A stretch of 64,000 nucleotides of DNA from Antennarius striatus (GCF_040054535.1 NC_090789.1:1061697-1125696); one strand, 5' to 3'. Numbered from the stretch's first letter, positions 11,407-23,108 are shown. Made by a program: numbers and translations. The notes: generated by a model not told the origin, from the sequence alone.

Positions 11407-13943
11407 TCAGAAGTCCACAACAGTGCCAGTCCCTTCAGTACAGAACCCTACAGAGAGAGAAGGAGGTAAAGAAGTCTGTCTTACAGCACACATCCTGTTC
11501 TACCAGATGTGAAGGTGACGCACCATTCTGTGGATCGTATTGGAAGTGAAGTTCTCCAGAGTAGCCGAGGCAGCCCGCTTGCTTCTTGAAACTTTCCAAG
11601 TCTGAGTCCGTCACAGACGATTGTTTGCCTGTAAGACCAAAACCAAACGTTAACGCTGGACGACCTCTTTCACATGGAAGAAACTTGGGAGAAATTTCTG
11701 ACTCTTACACATCAGATAAAAAGAACGAGGGTGTATCTCCTCGTCGCCAAACGTTTTGTCGATGTTAAACATCTTCAGGAACCCATCAACGTTTCTGACG
11801 GTGTTGTTGAAGTTGAATACGTGACAACCATCAACGCTGGGCAGCAGCTCGATCACTGATGTCCAGTTGGTGACTGAAGACAGAAGCAAAAAGGTTTGTG
11901 AACTAAAAGTCTAACAACATGCTAGTGTGGTTAGCTAGTTGGCTAACAGCCTGCATTCATACTACCAGTTAGACATTGGATCACTAAATATGAAAATAAA
12001 AATTGAATTGCTTCCAACGTGGTTTTTGGAACTGACTCCAGGAGTAAAACAGGAAGTTAACCAAATTAATGTTCAGTACTAATTGACGTGTTGAGCAGGA
12101 AACATGTAAACCTGATGAATCCCCCATTGTGAGCTCAGTGGGGGTCCTGATGGACTCATCCAACCTGACATCTTTAACTACACCTCATCCCAGTGCACCA
12201 CATACTGTATGTTGAGCCATTTTACTGGAACAGCAACAACTAACTGGACAACACTGATTAGCGCTGGTCCCACCTAGCAGCGACCAGACGTCCACATAGA
12301 TGTGGTCTTCCTGCTTCAGTCCCAACCCTTTCACACAGTTACCAGAAACTACATCATTGACTTTTAAACCCTTATCTCACACACACACACACACGAGATA
12401 CATCAGGTAACTTACGCAACATTTTGATTTTGTCTCCTTCAATCATTGCATTGTAGCTTGACTCGTAGCACTGTCCATTTCTGGAAAAACACAGGAAGAG
12501 TTTCTTCAAATACATCCATCTTCCTCCCCCATTTCCTTTCCAGTAAACTCAAGGTCGAAGCCCACCTCCCACTCTATGTGCTGTGTACATGGATGAAATT
12601 ATGTAATCTAAACTTTATTTTTATAAAACTGACTAATCATAAAAATGTATTGCTTCATTTCCTTCCTTTGTTTTTGGATGTTTCCTGGTAAATCAGTGTC
12701 TTGTACAGTATTTGTCCAAGATATGCCGGTGTTGACTCACATCTTGTTGTCTTCAAACAACACCGCTTCATTGGGATTGGACTCTGATGCAGAGAATCTG
12801 ACCCAGGTGCTTTGGATCACATTCAGGAATAACTTCAGTGCCTCATGATCCGTGTATCCAGCCAGGAAGTTGTGTCGTCCATATATCTGCATGCAAATAT
12901 CAGGCAGTTATTACTCGACCTGTTGACTGATGTTTGGTGCTGAAACTGACTTAATTGCTATAAAGTCAGTGTTAATGTTTGCAGACAGGCAACAGGGGCT
13001 TCCATTTCTGGTTTCACTTCACAGTAAAGAATCAGTAATCAAAATGGGAATTATAACCTGGACTCATGCCCCCAAGAGACATCAGGATTAACAGCACAAC
13101 AAACAGGAAGTCTCTACATGGAGCATTTCTGTAACAGGTCAGAGGTAGGACCCAAGTACAGCACAGACTGAGACCAGAGCAGGAATAGTCCAACAGTTTA
13201 TTCTGAGCTTCGCACGGAACGGCAGCAATATTCCAGAAAAACAGTCTCAGCAAACAGGAATCCCAGCTGACAGGTAGCAGACAAGGACAGAAGGCTGGTC
13301 AGATTACCGGGGCAGAGACGAGGAAGACGGGTTGAAGACAGGCAGGGTCGAAACCAAGGAAGCAGTCCGGAGATAAACGCAAGAGAGCTTTGCAATATAC
13401 GAAGACAATCTGGCAGAGACTGAGAGGAATGGGAGGGTATATATACAGAACAGGCAGGTGATAATCAGGTGAGGAAACACAGGTGAAGGTAGATGCACTG
13501 ATGAGGTGGGAGTGGCAGGCAGGTAGAGCTGGGCAGATGAGAGGAAAACCAGGAGCGGATTGTGACAATTTCAACAATGGTTGTTGGAATATGAATAGCA
13601 CTGACCACGTCACAGGTTTAGGCCAACCACCACTAGAACTGAAGGATGAGAGGAGAAAAGTCTAAAAGAAACTTTCTTAAAGTCCGGTGGATTGACTTAA
13701 TAGCTTTAGATAACCATAACCTGGATAACTGAGAACCTACACAGAAAAGAAATGACTAATGGTATCACAGATAAACAAGCTAATGCTAAGCTAATGTTTT
13801 GTGCAGGAATGAGGAGGGCTTACCACGCTGCGATCAGCCAGAGACACTGGCGTGATCAAGGGCTGGCATTCTTCAGGCGTCAGAGCCGATACGCTCAGGA
13901 ACACGCCGGCCAATAGGACGAAACCGCCGAAGCACAGATTCAT
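11407..13943 (-). CDS. Lipocalin gene C: PSTBP/TBT-bp-like secreted binding protein (complete)
   Basis: Six coding exons: 13824-13943, 12741-12886, 12416-12480, 11709-11873, 11524-11628 and 11407-11447, 642 nt, no internal stop. Start and signal peptide are as in genes A and B; exon 1 ends SLADRSV. Exon 4 reads TNWTSVIELLPSVDGC and keeps both sequons (NWT, NNT), and its donor GTAAGAGT is the best of the five copies, which supports the exon 4 boundary in all of them. Exon 3 starts with A rather than G, changing the junction codon to Ile. Exon 6 ends GFCTEGTGTVVDF. It is closest to gene B in exons 2-6. Intron 1 holds a solo LTR. TATA and CRE-like sites lie upstream. An extracellular hydrophobic-ligand or toxin carrier is inferred from the family. 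Confidence 0.86.
13130..13567 (-). mobile_element. Solo LTR of an LTR retrotransposon (Ty3/Gypsy-like), fossil
   Basis: A 438-bp block, read on the minus strand, starts TGTCACAATC and ends GACCTGTTACA. It contains a TATATATA promoter-like stretch and an AATAAA signal. Five-bp target duplications ATTTC flank it at 13125-13129 and 13568-13572. The same site in genes B, D and E lacks it. No internal coding region is present, so only the recombined LTR remains. It sits in intron 1 of lipocalin gene C, in the gene's orientation. It is younger than the B/C split. Assignment to Gypsy rather than another LTR order is tentative. Confidence 0.72.
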
Positions 13944-13989
13944 GATGCTGCTGGACGTTGAACCAATTGCGTCTGATGACATCGTCAGC

Positions 13990-14024
13990 ATTTATATGAG
14001 TGGGTGCTGACTCTTCTGACGTCA
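13990..14024 (-). promoter_or_regulatory. Promoter of lipocalin gene C: TATA box plus CRE-like octamer
   Basis: ATATAAAT at 13990-13997 (minus) and TGACGTCA at 14017-14024. The sequence is identical to the promoter of gene D, as expected if D took its 5' end from C by unequal crossing over. Confidence 0.6.
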
Positions 14025-14433
14025 GTTGGGTAGGACGTGTTGATGGCAGCGTATCATTGGTTGAAACTGGATTCTGTGTTTGCTGAAGGTTTTCAAAAGA
14101 TATAGATTTAACCTCAGAGGTGAGGTCCAGGTTCCACAGCAAATCCTGAACCTAGAATTTCCCTTATCACGACAAAAAATGTTACACAACAGAATGGAAT
14201 GCCCTTAATGTCATCACACACAAGTGTACAACAAGATTTAAGACAACTCTTGGTGCAAAACAAACAGAACACAGGTACAAGAGACTAGCAATTGTAGAAC
14301 ACAGGTTACAGGTTCTCCTGATCTACTTCAGATTTTTCCAGGTTAATCCAAGTTTCACATCTTTAATGGGGATTTTTTATTGGACATGCAAATTTAAAGA
14401 ATTTTGTAAATGCATTCTAGCAAGAAAAATGTT

Positions 14434-14545
14434 GAGGCCCGTTGTGTTGGTGAACCCCCCAGAGACAAGGGTCTCAAAAGGACGCTGGTTCTTGATCGCC
14501 TCGTCTGTGTTATTGTTCAGTTACCAATGAAAATAAATCATGGGA
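14434..14545. repeat. Dispersed ~110-bp repeat, copy 1
   Basis: Starts GAGGCCCGTTGTGTTGGTGA and ends near TTACCAATGAAAATAAATCA. A copy at 18991-19102 is part of the segmental duplication. An independent diverged copy lies at 25360-25462, outside the lipocalin array. Family unknown to me; probably a fragment of a dispersed transposon. Confidence 0.7.
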
Positions 14546-14759
14546 GTCATGTCTCAATAACAGGAATCAATCACAGATCGGGATGAAGACTATTTACACA
14601 CAGTCCAGGGGTCAAAACAGAGTCCAGGTGCAGACAAGGTTCATAGACAAGCAGACAGACAGACAGACGGACAGAGAGACAGACAAACAGGTACCGGAAG
14701 GTAATCCAAACTCGAAGCGGGAGACTTGATCAAAAAACAGGTCAAAAACAATCAACATT

Positions 14760-14880
14760 CTATTTGGGAGGGGGCTCAGTGGTAGAGTGGATGTCTTATG
14801 ACCAGACATCGGCGGGTAGATTGCCGCTACCGCACCCAAAAAAGGATTTGGGTGTGACTTTGGGGACATGACGAACACGT
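14760..14880 (+). mobile_element. tRNA-derived SINE-like fragment
   Basis: GGCTCAGTGGTAGAGTGG resembles a tRNA A box with its flanks. About 40 bp further, GGGTAGATTGCCGCTACC looks like a decayed B box. No complete cloverleaf can be drawn, so this is not a tRNA gene. The second copy at 19317-19437 came with the segmental duplication. Confidence 0.5.
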
Positions 14881-15654
14881 GGTGTGGTGGAGTTCGTCAG
14901 TCGAATAACATCTGTGACGGGTCCCCCAACAAACTCCAAAGGGAACTAGGCCAAGGAACAGAACAACTGTTTCCAAAAGGTCACAGCTTCACGAAAAACG
15001 CGACTGTTTCATCGATAAACATTTAACCTCCACCTCTCAAGCCGATTAGCAATAAGATGTATTTACCAATAGATTGGCAAATTTCTCAGTTTGGGATCAA
15101 TAAAATACACCAATCTCTCTAGTTATATTGATTTGTTTGACAAGTCCCAATAATAAATAGAATATCATGGAAAAGTTACATCAAGTTAATTTAATTCAAT
15201 AAAATAATTTAGTTTATATATAACATAGTATTTTCCACACTACAAGGCACACTGGACTATAAGGCGCACCTTCAATGAATGGTGTATTTAAAACTTTTAT
15301 ATATAAGGCACACAGGAGGGATTTCGACACTAATTAAGGTTAAATCAATGAAATCTGATACTAAATGTTGACATTGTGTTGACCAATGTTAGCTTTGAGT
15401 TTGTACTTTGTTTCTTAGTCAAGATTCTATTCAAATTTAACTGAATTAGCTGTTTGCAGCTAGCAGTTAGCTGGTCTGGTTAGCAATGTAGGAATAGATG
15501 ATGCATGTACAGATGTGTTGCTTTGAACCCAAAGAAAACCAATGAATTTCTGACAACTCTCTTGAAAAAATTTAGTTTTATTTAGTTAAAACCATCCTAA
15601 ATAAAACTGTGTTGCTACTTCAGATTTGTCACAGGAGGTTCATGGTTCTTGACT

Positions 15655-18500
15655 TCAGAAGTCCAGAAAGATGCCGGCCCCTTCAGTACAGAACCCTGCA
15701 GAGAGAGAAGGAGGTAAAGACGTCTGTCTTACAGCACATATCCTGTTCTAGCAGATGTGAAGGTGACGCACCATTCTGTGGCTCGTGTTTGAAGGTAGGT
15801 TCTCCAGAGTAGCCGAGGCAGCCCGCTTGCTTCTTGAAACTTTCCAAGTCTGAGTCCGTCACAGACGATTGTTTGCCTGTAAGACCAAAACCAAACATTA
15901 ACGCTGGATGAACTCTTTCACATGGAAGAAACTTGGAAGGAATTTCTCTGACTCGTACACATCAGATAAAATGCTTGAGCGCGAAACTCCACGTCGCCAA
16001 AAGTTTTGTCGATGTTTAGCATTTGTAAGAACGGGTCGATTTGGCTGATGGTGCTGGTGGAGTGGAGTGCATAGCAACCGTCAACGCTGGGCAGCAAATC
16101 AATCTCTGAAGTCCAGTTGGTGACTGAGGACAGAAGCAGAAAGGTGTTAGAACTGAAAGTGGAACAACAGGCTGGTGTGATTAGCTGGTTGGCTAACAGC
16201 CTGCATTCATACTATCAGTTAGCCATTGGACTGCTACATAAGTTTATTTTTTTGCTAATAACTTTGGTTTTTGATGCAGACACCTGGGACTGACTCCAGG
16301 AGTACAACGGGAATTCAGCAAAATTAATGTTTACTTCTAAACTTTGTGTTCAGCATGAAACTACATCATTCACGTTTTTTGTGACCTTTGTCATCATCAT
16401 CATCATCATCATCTTCATCATTATCACACATCAGTGGACTGGAGTCACATCAGGTCACTCACGCAACATTTTGACTTTGTCTCCTTCGATCAACATGTTG
16501 ACTCTTGACTCATAGCACTGTCCATTCCTGGAAAAACAGAGGAAGAGAAGCTTCAGATCCATCCATCCAACCATTGGTAGGTAGGTAGGTATGAGAAAAT
16601 GACAAAAAGAAAAAGGAAAGCAGAGAAGTTTGATAACAGAGAAGTCAAAGGATGAGTTGCTGGAAGAGTTAAGAGAAGAGTTAAGAAAGGTCTTGGAAGA
16701 AGTGAAACAGCTATAGAAAGAAAAGGAAGGGAGGGAGCAGCACGTTGTTGCCTTGGAACACAAAGTGGACGATTTGGAACAGAACGCTTGCATTAAAGAT
16801 GTGATCATCACCGGCATCAAAATCAAGTCATGCACGCATGCACAGGCTGTCGCCAGGTGTATCAGGCAGGCCACCGAACACAACGCCCATAATGACACAG
16901 TGCTGTCCAACCAGGAGAGGGATGGGCGCCGCCAGGTTCAATTGCCCAAGACACACCATATGATGACAACCTCGGGTCATCTGCGGTGCCCCAACTACCC
17001 TCTGGGTTTACAGGCTAGGCTAGGCTAGGAGGAAGAGGTGATTTCCCAATTCAGAAATCTGGAGATAATTTTAGATCCAGAGCACATCCAAAGCTGTTAT
17101 TCACTGCCATTTGGGGGTAGGAGACCACCTGCAGTGCTGATAAAATTCTGCAACCATAAACACAAGATTGCTTTTCTGAAACAAGGCTTCAAACTGAAAG
17201 TAAAAAATGCCTACAACGATGAGAATCTCACTTAAAAAGAGAAAAAAAGGCTCATCAACAGAAAAGAATGGGTTGATTGACAACACTTGGATGAACAACT
17301 GCAGGTTCTTCACCAAAACAAAGGGGGCTTTCTCCGAAGCAGATAAAAACAATGGTGATAAGGAGCTGGTGAAACGATTGATAAGGTGTGGCCAAAAATA
17401 TAAACTCTGTACAGCACAGCAGAAAATAGCCATTTCTGTCCAGTCTGAAGAAATGGAGGACCTTAACCAAAGAACAAGATGGTTTGGAGTCAATAAATTT
17501 GTGGATTATGCTGGAACTATTGACCCTGACAACTTCTACTACTACAGGGAGGAAACCAAAGATCAGTACAACAGAATCACTTCAATAGTAAGAGTCTCTA
17601 CACCAATTATGGACGCATGAAGAACTACATAGAACAGTTGAAAAACCATTCAACATCATCAATGTCAGAAAGACGGATCAATGAAAACAAAGACATGGAT
17701 TTCGGCTTGGAAGTTTGAGACTTTCAAGAGCATGTTGGTATCTCTTGATGTGTCACTGTTGAAGCATCTGTGACAGAAAGATAGAAATTATGTAATCTAA
17801 ATTTAAAACTGTTCTTTTAAATCTATTTTCTTCTGTTCCTTTCAGACATGTTTCCTAATAAATCAATGCCTTCATTTGTCCCAGATAGTCTGGTGTTGAC
17901 TCACATCTTGTTGTCTTCAAACATCACCACTTCATTGGGATTGGACTCTGATGCAGAGAAACTGACCCAGGAGCTTTCGGTTACCTTCACGACTGCAATC
18001 ATTGCTTCATGATCCGTGTATCCAGCCAGGAAGTTGTGTCGTCCATATATCTGCATGCAAACATCAGGCAGTTATTACTCAACCTGTTGACGGCTGTTTG
18101 TTGCTGAAAATGACTTTAATGCTTTAAAGTCAGTCAAAATGTTTACAGACAACAGAAGTTTCTGTTTCTGGTTTCACTTAACAGTAAAAGATCACGTATC
18201 AAAATGGGGATTATAATCTGGACTCAAATCCCTCAAGAGACACCAGGATTAACAGCACAACAAACAGGAAGTCTCTACATGGAGTGTTAATTTCTAAATG
18301 ATTTAAAATTTGAATGACCTGAAATGAATAAAATGGCTAATGCTAAGCTAAAGTCTCAGGCAGGAATGAGGAGGGCTTACCACGCTGTGATCAGCCAGAG
18401 ACACTGGCGTGATCAAGGGCTGGCATTCTTCAGGCGTCAGAGCCGATACGCTCAGGAACACGCCGGCCAATAGGACGAAACCGCCGAAGCACAGATTCAT
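15655..18500 (-). CDS. Lipocalin gene D: PSTBP/TBT-bp-like secreted binding protein (complete, chimeric exon 1)
   Basis: Six coding exons: 18381-18500, 17905-18050, 16463-16527, 15959-16123, 15772-15876 and 15655-15695, 642 nt. Exon 2 reads GRHNFLAGYTDHEAM and KVTESSWVSF. Exon 4 differs from the A-C type: TNWTSEIDLLPSVDGCYAL, and the NNT sequon is replaced by HSTSTISQ, leaving one predicted N-glycan there. Exon 5 reads GEPTFKHEPQNG and exon 6 ends GFCTEGAGIFLDF. Exon 1 matches gene C on its promoter side and gene E on its intron side, with the switch between 18388 and 18477. Promoter sequence is that of gene C. The poly(A) signal is at 15577-15582. The body is almost identical to gene E, so the two proteins should be near-identical. 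Role as a secreted small-molecule carrier is inferred. Confidence 0.86.
16575..17785 (+). mobile_element. LINE ORF1-like fragment in intron 2 of gene D
   Basis: Encodes pieces of a coiled-coil/RNA-binding ORF1 type protein: KVDDLEQNACIKDVIITGI, then FGGRRPPAVLIKF and HKHKIAFLKQGFKLKVKNAY, then NENLT-like and EKKRLI-type basic segments in another frame. The pattern matches ORF1 proteins of fish non-LTR elements (RRM-like motif RRPPA.L..F followed by LKQG.KLK). The reading frame is broken more than once and no reverse transcriptase follows. It is absent from genes A, B and C. The clade is uncertain. Confidence 0.65.
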
Positions 18501-18546
18501 GATGCTGCTGGACGTTGAACCAATTGCGTCTGATGACATCGTCAGC

Positions 18547-18581
18547 ATTTATATGAGTGGGTGCTGACTCTTCTGACGTCA
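18547..18581 (-). promoter_or_regulatory. Promoter of lipocalin gene D: TATA box plus CRE-like octamer
   Basis: ATATAAAT at 18547-18554 (minus) and TGACGTCA at 18574-18581, as in gene C. Confidence 0.6.
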
Positions 18582-20211
18582 GTTGGGTAGGACGTGTTGA
18601 TGGCAGCGTATCATTGGTTGAAACTGGATTCTGTGTTTGCTGAAGGTTTTCAAAAGATATAGATTTAACCTCAGAGGTGAGGTCCAGGTTCCACAGCAAA
18701 TCCTGAACCTAGAATTTCCCTTATCACGACAAAAAATGTTACACAACAGAATGGAATGCCCTTAATGTCATCACACACAAGTGTACAACAAGATTTAAGA
18801 CAACTCTTGGTGCAAAACAAACAGAACACAGGTACAAGAGACTAGCAATTGTAGAACACAGGTTACAGGTTCTCCTGATCTACTTGAGATTTTTCCAGGT
18901 TAATCCAAGTTTCACATCTTTAATGGGGATTTTTTATTGGACATGCAAATTTAAAGAATTTTGTAAATGCATTCTAGCAAGAAAAATGTTGAGGCCCGTT
19001 GTGTTGGTGAACCCCCCAGAGAGAAGGGTCTCAAAAGGACGTTAGTTCTTGATCGCCTCGTCTGTGTTATTGTTCAGTTACCAATGAAAATAAATCATGG
19101 GAGTCATGTCTCAATAACAGGAATCAATCACAGATCGGGATGAAGACTATTTACACACAGTCCAGGGGTCAAAACAGAGTCCAGGTGCAGACAAGGTTCA
19201 TAGACAAGCAGACAGACAGACAGACGGACAGAGAGACAGACAAACAGGTACCAGAAGGTAATCCAAACTCGAAGCGGGAGACTTGATCAAAAAACAGGTC
19301 AAAAACAATCAACATTCTATTTGGGAGGGGGCTCAGTGGTAGAGTGGATGTCTTATGACCAGACATCGGCGGGTAGATTGCCGCTACCGCACCCAAAAAA
19401 GGATTTGGGTGTGACTTTGGGGACATGACGAACACGTGGTGTGGTGGAGTTCGTCAGTCAAATAACATCTGTGACGGGTCCCCCAACAAACTCCAAAGGG
19501 AACTAGGCCAAGGAACAGAACAACTGTTTCCAAAAGGTCACAGCTTCACGAAAAACGCGACTGTTTCATCGATAAACATTTAACCTCCACCTCTCAAGCC
19601 GATTAGCAATAAGATGTATTTACCAATAGATTGGCAAATTTCTCAGTTTGGGATCAATAAAATACACCAATCTCTCTAGTTATATTGATTTGTTTGACAA
19701 GTCCCAATAATAAATAGAATATCATGGAAAAGTTACATCAAGTTAATTTAATTCAATAAAATAATTTAGTTTATATATAACATAGTATTTTCCACACTAC
19801 AAGGCACACTGGACTATAAGGCGCACCTTCAATGAATGGTGTATTTAAAACTTTTATATATAAGGCACACAGGAGGGATTTCGACACTAATTAAGGTTAA
19901 ATCAATGAAATCTGATACTAAATGTTGACATTGTGTTGACCAATGTTAGCTTTGAGTTTGTACTTTGTTTCTTAGTCAAGATTCTATTCAAATTTAACTG
20001 AATTAGCTGTTTGCAGCTAGCAGTTAGCTGGTCTGGTTAGCAATGTAGGAATAGATGATGCATGTACAGATGTGTTGCTTTGAACCCAAAGAAAACCAAT
20101 GAATTTCTGACAACTCTCTTGAAAAAATTTAGTTTTATTTAGTTAAAACCATCCTAAATAAAACTGTGTTGCTACTTCAGATTTGTCACAGGAGGTTCAT
20201 GGTTCTTGACT

Positions 20212-23054
20212 TCAGAAGTCCAGAAAGATGCCGGCCCCTTCAGTACAGAACCCTGCAGAGAGAGAAGGAGGTAAAGACGTCTGTCTTACAGCACATATCC
20301 TGTTCTAGCAGATGTGAAGGTGACGCACCATTCTGTGGCTCGTGTTTGAAGGTAGGTTCTCCAGAGTAGCCGAGGCAGCCCGCTTGCTTCTTGAAACTTT
20401 CCAAGTCTGAGTCCGTCACAGACGATTGTTTGCCTGTAAGACCAAAACCAAACATTAACGCTGGATGAACTCTTTCACATGGAAGAAACTTGGAAGGAAT
20501 TTCTCTGACTCGTACACATCAGATAAAATGCTTGAGCGCGAAACTCCACGTCGCCAAAAGTTTTGTCGATGTTTAGCATTTGTAAGAACGGGTCGATTTG
20601 GCTGATGGTGCTGGTGGAGTGGAGTGCATAGCAACCGTCAACGCTGGGCAGCAAATCAATCTCTGAGGTCCAGTTGGTGACTGAGGACAGAAGCAGAAAG
20701 GTGTTAGAACTGAAAGTGGAACAACAGGCTGGTGTGATTAGCTGGTTGGCTAACAGCCTGCATTCATACTATCAGTTAGCCATTGGACTGCTACATAAGT
20801 TTATTTTTTTGCTAATAACTTTGGTTTTTGATGCAGACACCTGGGACTGACTCCAGGAGTACAACGGGAATTCAGCAAAATTAATGTTTACTTGTAAACT
20901 TTGTGTTCAGCATGAAACTACATCATTCACGTTTTTTGTGACCTTTGTCATCATCATCATCATCATCTTCATCATTATCACACATCAGTGGACTGGAGTC
21001 ACATCAGGTCACTCACGCAACATTTTGACTTTGTCTCCTTCGATCAACATGTTGACTCTTGACTCATAGCACTGTCCATTCCTGGAAAAACAGAGGAAGA
21101 GAAGCTTCAGATCCATCCATCCAACCATTGGTAGGTAGGTAGGTATGAGAAAATGACAAAAAGAAAAAGGAAAGCAGAGAAGTTTGATAACAGAGAAGTC
21201 AAAGGATGAGTTGCTGGAAGAGTTAAGAGAAGAGTTAAGAAAGGTCTTGGAAGAAGTGAAGCAGCTATAGAAAGAAAAGGAAGGGAGGGAGCAGCACGTT
21301 GTTGCCTTGGAACACAAAGTGGACGATTTGGAACAGAACGCTTGCATTAAAGATGTGATCATCACCGGCATCAAAATCAAGTCATGCACGCATGCACAGG
21401 CTGTCGCCAGGTGTATCAGGCAGGCCACCGAACACAACGCCCATAATGACACAGTGCTGTCCAACCAGGAGAGGGATGGGCGCCGCCAGGTTCAATTGCC
21501 CAAGACTCACCATATGATGACAACCTCGGGTCATCTGCGGTGCCCCAACTACCCTCTGGGTTTACAGGCTAGGCTAGGCTAGGAGGAAGAGGTGATTTCC
21601 CAATTCAGAAATCTGGAGATAATTTTAGATCCAGAGCACATCCAAAGCTGTTATTCACTGCCATTTGGGGGTAGGAGACCACCTGCAGTGCTGATAAAAT
21701 TCTGCAACCATAAACACAAGATTGCTTTTCTGAAACAAGGCTTCAAACTGAAAGTAAAAAATGCCTACAACGATGAGAATCTCACTTAAAAAGAGAAAAA
21801 AAGGCTCATCAACAGAAAAGAATGGGTTGATTGACAACACTTGGATGAACAACTGCAGGTTCTTCACCAAAACAAAGGGGGCTTTCTCCGGAGCAGATAA
21901 AAACAATGGTGATAAGGAGCTGGTGAAACGATTGATAAGGTGTGGCCAAAAATATAAACTCTGTACAGCACAGCAGAAAATAGCCATTTCTGTCCAGTCT
22001 GAAGAAATGGAGGACCTTAACCAAAGAACAAGATGGTTTGGAGTCAATAAATTTGTGGATTATGCTGGAACTATTGACCCTGACAACTTCTACTACTACA
22101 GGGAGGAAACCAAAGATCAGTACAACAGAATCACTTCAATAGTAAGAGTCTCTACACCAATTATGGACGCATGAAGAACTACATAGAACAGTTGAAAAAC
22201 CATTCAACATCATCAATGTCAGAAAGACGGATCAATGAAAACAAAGACATGGATTTCGGCTTGGAAGTTTGAGACTTTCAAGAGCATGTTGGTATCTCTT
22301 GATGTGTCACTGTTGAAGCATCTGTGACAGAAAGATAGAAATTATGTAATCTAAATTTAAAACTGTTCTTTTAAATCTATTTTCTTCTGTTCCTTTCAGA
22401 CATGTTTCCTAATAAATCAATGCCTTCATTTGTCCCAGATAGTCTGGTGTTGACTCACATCTTGTTGTCTTCAAACATCACCACTTCATTGGGATTGGAC
22501 TCTGATGCAGAGAAACTGACCCAGGAGCTTTCGGTTACCTTCACGACTGCAATCATTGCTTCATGATCCGTGTATCCAGCCAGGAAGTTGTGTCGTCCAT
22601 ATATCTGCATGCAAACATCAGGCAGTTATTACTCAACCTGTTGACGGCTGTTTGTTGCTGAAAATGACTTTAATGCTTTAAAGTCAGTCAAAATGTTTAC
22701 AGACAACAGAAGTTTCTGTTTCTGGTTTCACTTAACAGTAAAAGATCACGTATCAAAATGGGGATTATAATCTGGACTCAAATCCCTCAAGAGACACCAG
22801 GATTAACAGCACAACAAACAGGAAGTCTCTACATGGAGTGTTAATTTCTAAATGATTTAAAATTTGAATGACCTGAAATGAATAAAATGGCTAATGCTAA
22901 GCTAAAGTCTCAGGCAGGAATGAGGAGGGCTTACCACGCTGTGATCAGCCAGAGACACTGGCGTGATCAAGGGCTGGCATTCTTCAGGCGTCAGAGCCGA
23001 TACGCTCAGGAACACGCCGGCCAATAGGACAAAACCGCCGAAGCACAGATTCAT
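20212..23054 (-). CDS. Lipocalin gene E: PSTBP/TBT-bp-like secreted binding protein (complete)
   Basis: Six coding exons: 22935-23054, 22459-22604, 21017-21081, 20516-20680, 20329-20433 and 20212-20252, 642 nt. Exons 2-6 are almost the same as gene D. The visible differences are silent or conservative, for example one base in exon 4 near 20668. Exon 1 carries its own marks (AGGACAAAACC near 23031; ACTGCG downstream of it). It is the first gene of the array, with a promoter that differs from the others: TATA at 23101-23108 is kept, but the CRE-like octamer is replaced by AAATGTCC. The poly(A) signal is at 20134-20139. Likely the ancestral gene from which D was copied. Function inferred from PSTBP/TBT-bp relatives. 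Confidence 0.86.
21129..22339 (+). mobile_element. LINE ORF1-like fragment in intron 2 of gene E
   Basis: Second copy of the insertion at 16575-17785, offset 4554 bp, with only a few substitutions. It was present before the duplication that made gene D, so it dates that event as later than the LINE insertion. Confidence 0.65.
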
Positions 23055-23100
23055 GATGCTGCTGGACGTTGAACCAACTGCGTCTGATGACATCGTCAGC

Positions 23101-23108
23101 ATTTATAT
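23101..23108 (-). promoter_or_regulatory. TATA box of lipocalin gene E
   Basis: Minus-strand ATATAAAT, 47 bp before the ATG. The conserved upstream block with a CCAAT motif continues to about 23250 and then homology to the other copies ends. Confidence 0.6.

Larger units (their letters stand above)
13918..18474. repeat. Segmental duplication, left copy (4.56 kb unit: C upstream region plus gene D body)
   Basis: Matches 18475-23028 at constant offsets of 4557 and then 4554 bp; the change of 3 bp is one CAT unit near 16390/20950. I counted about a dozen substitutions by eye, roughly 99.7% identity. The unit includes the intergenic DNA, all of gene D except part of exon 1, and the LINE insertion in its intron 2. 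Confidence 0.9.
18475..23028. repeat. Segmental duplication, right copy (D upstream region plus gene E body)
   Basis: Partner of 13918-18474. Includes a second copy of the dispersed repeat (18991-19102), the SINE-like fragment (19317-19437), gene E and its LINE insertion. Nothing else new is present in the intergenic part. Confidence 0.9.

Noticed and set aside
14760-14880. tRNA gene suggested by GGCTCAGTGGTAGAG
   Set aside because: The B box is degenerate and no cloverleaf forms; it behaves as a SINE-like fragment.
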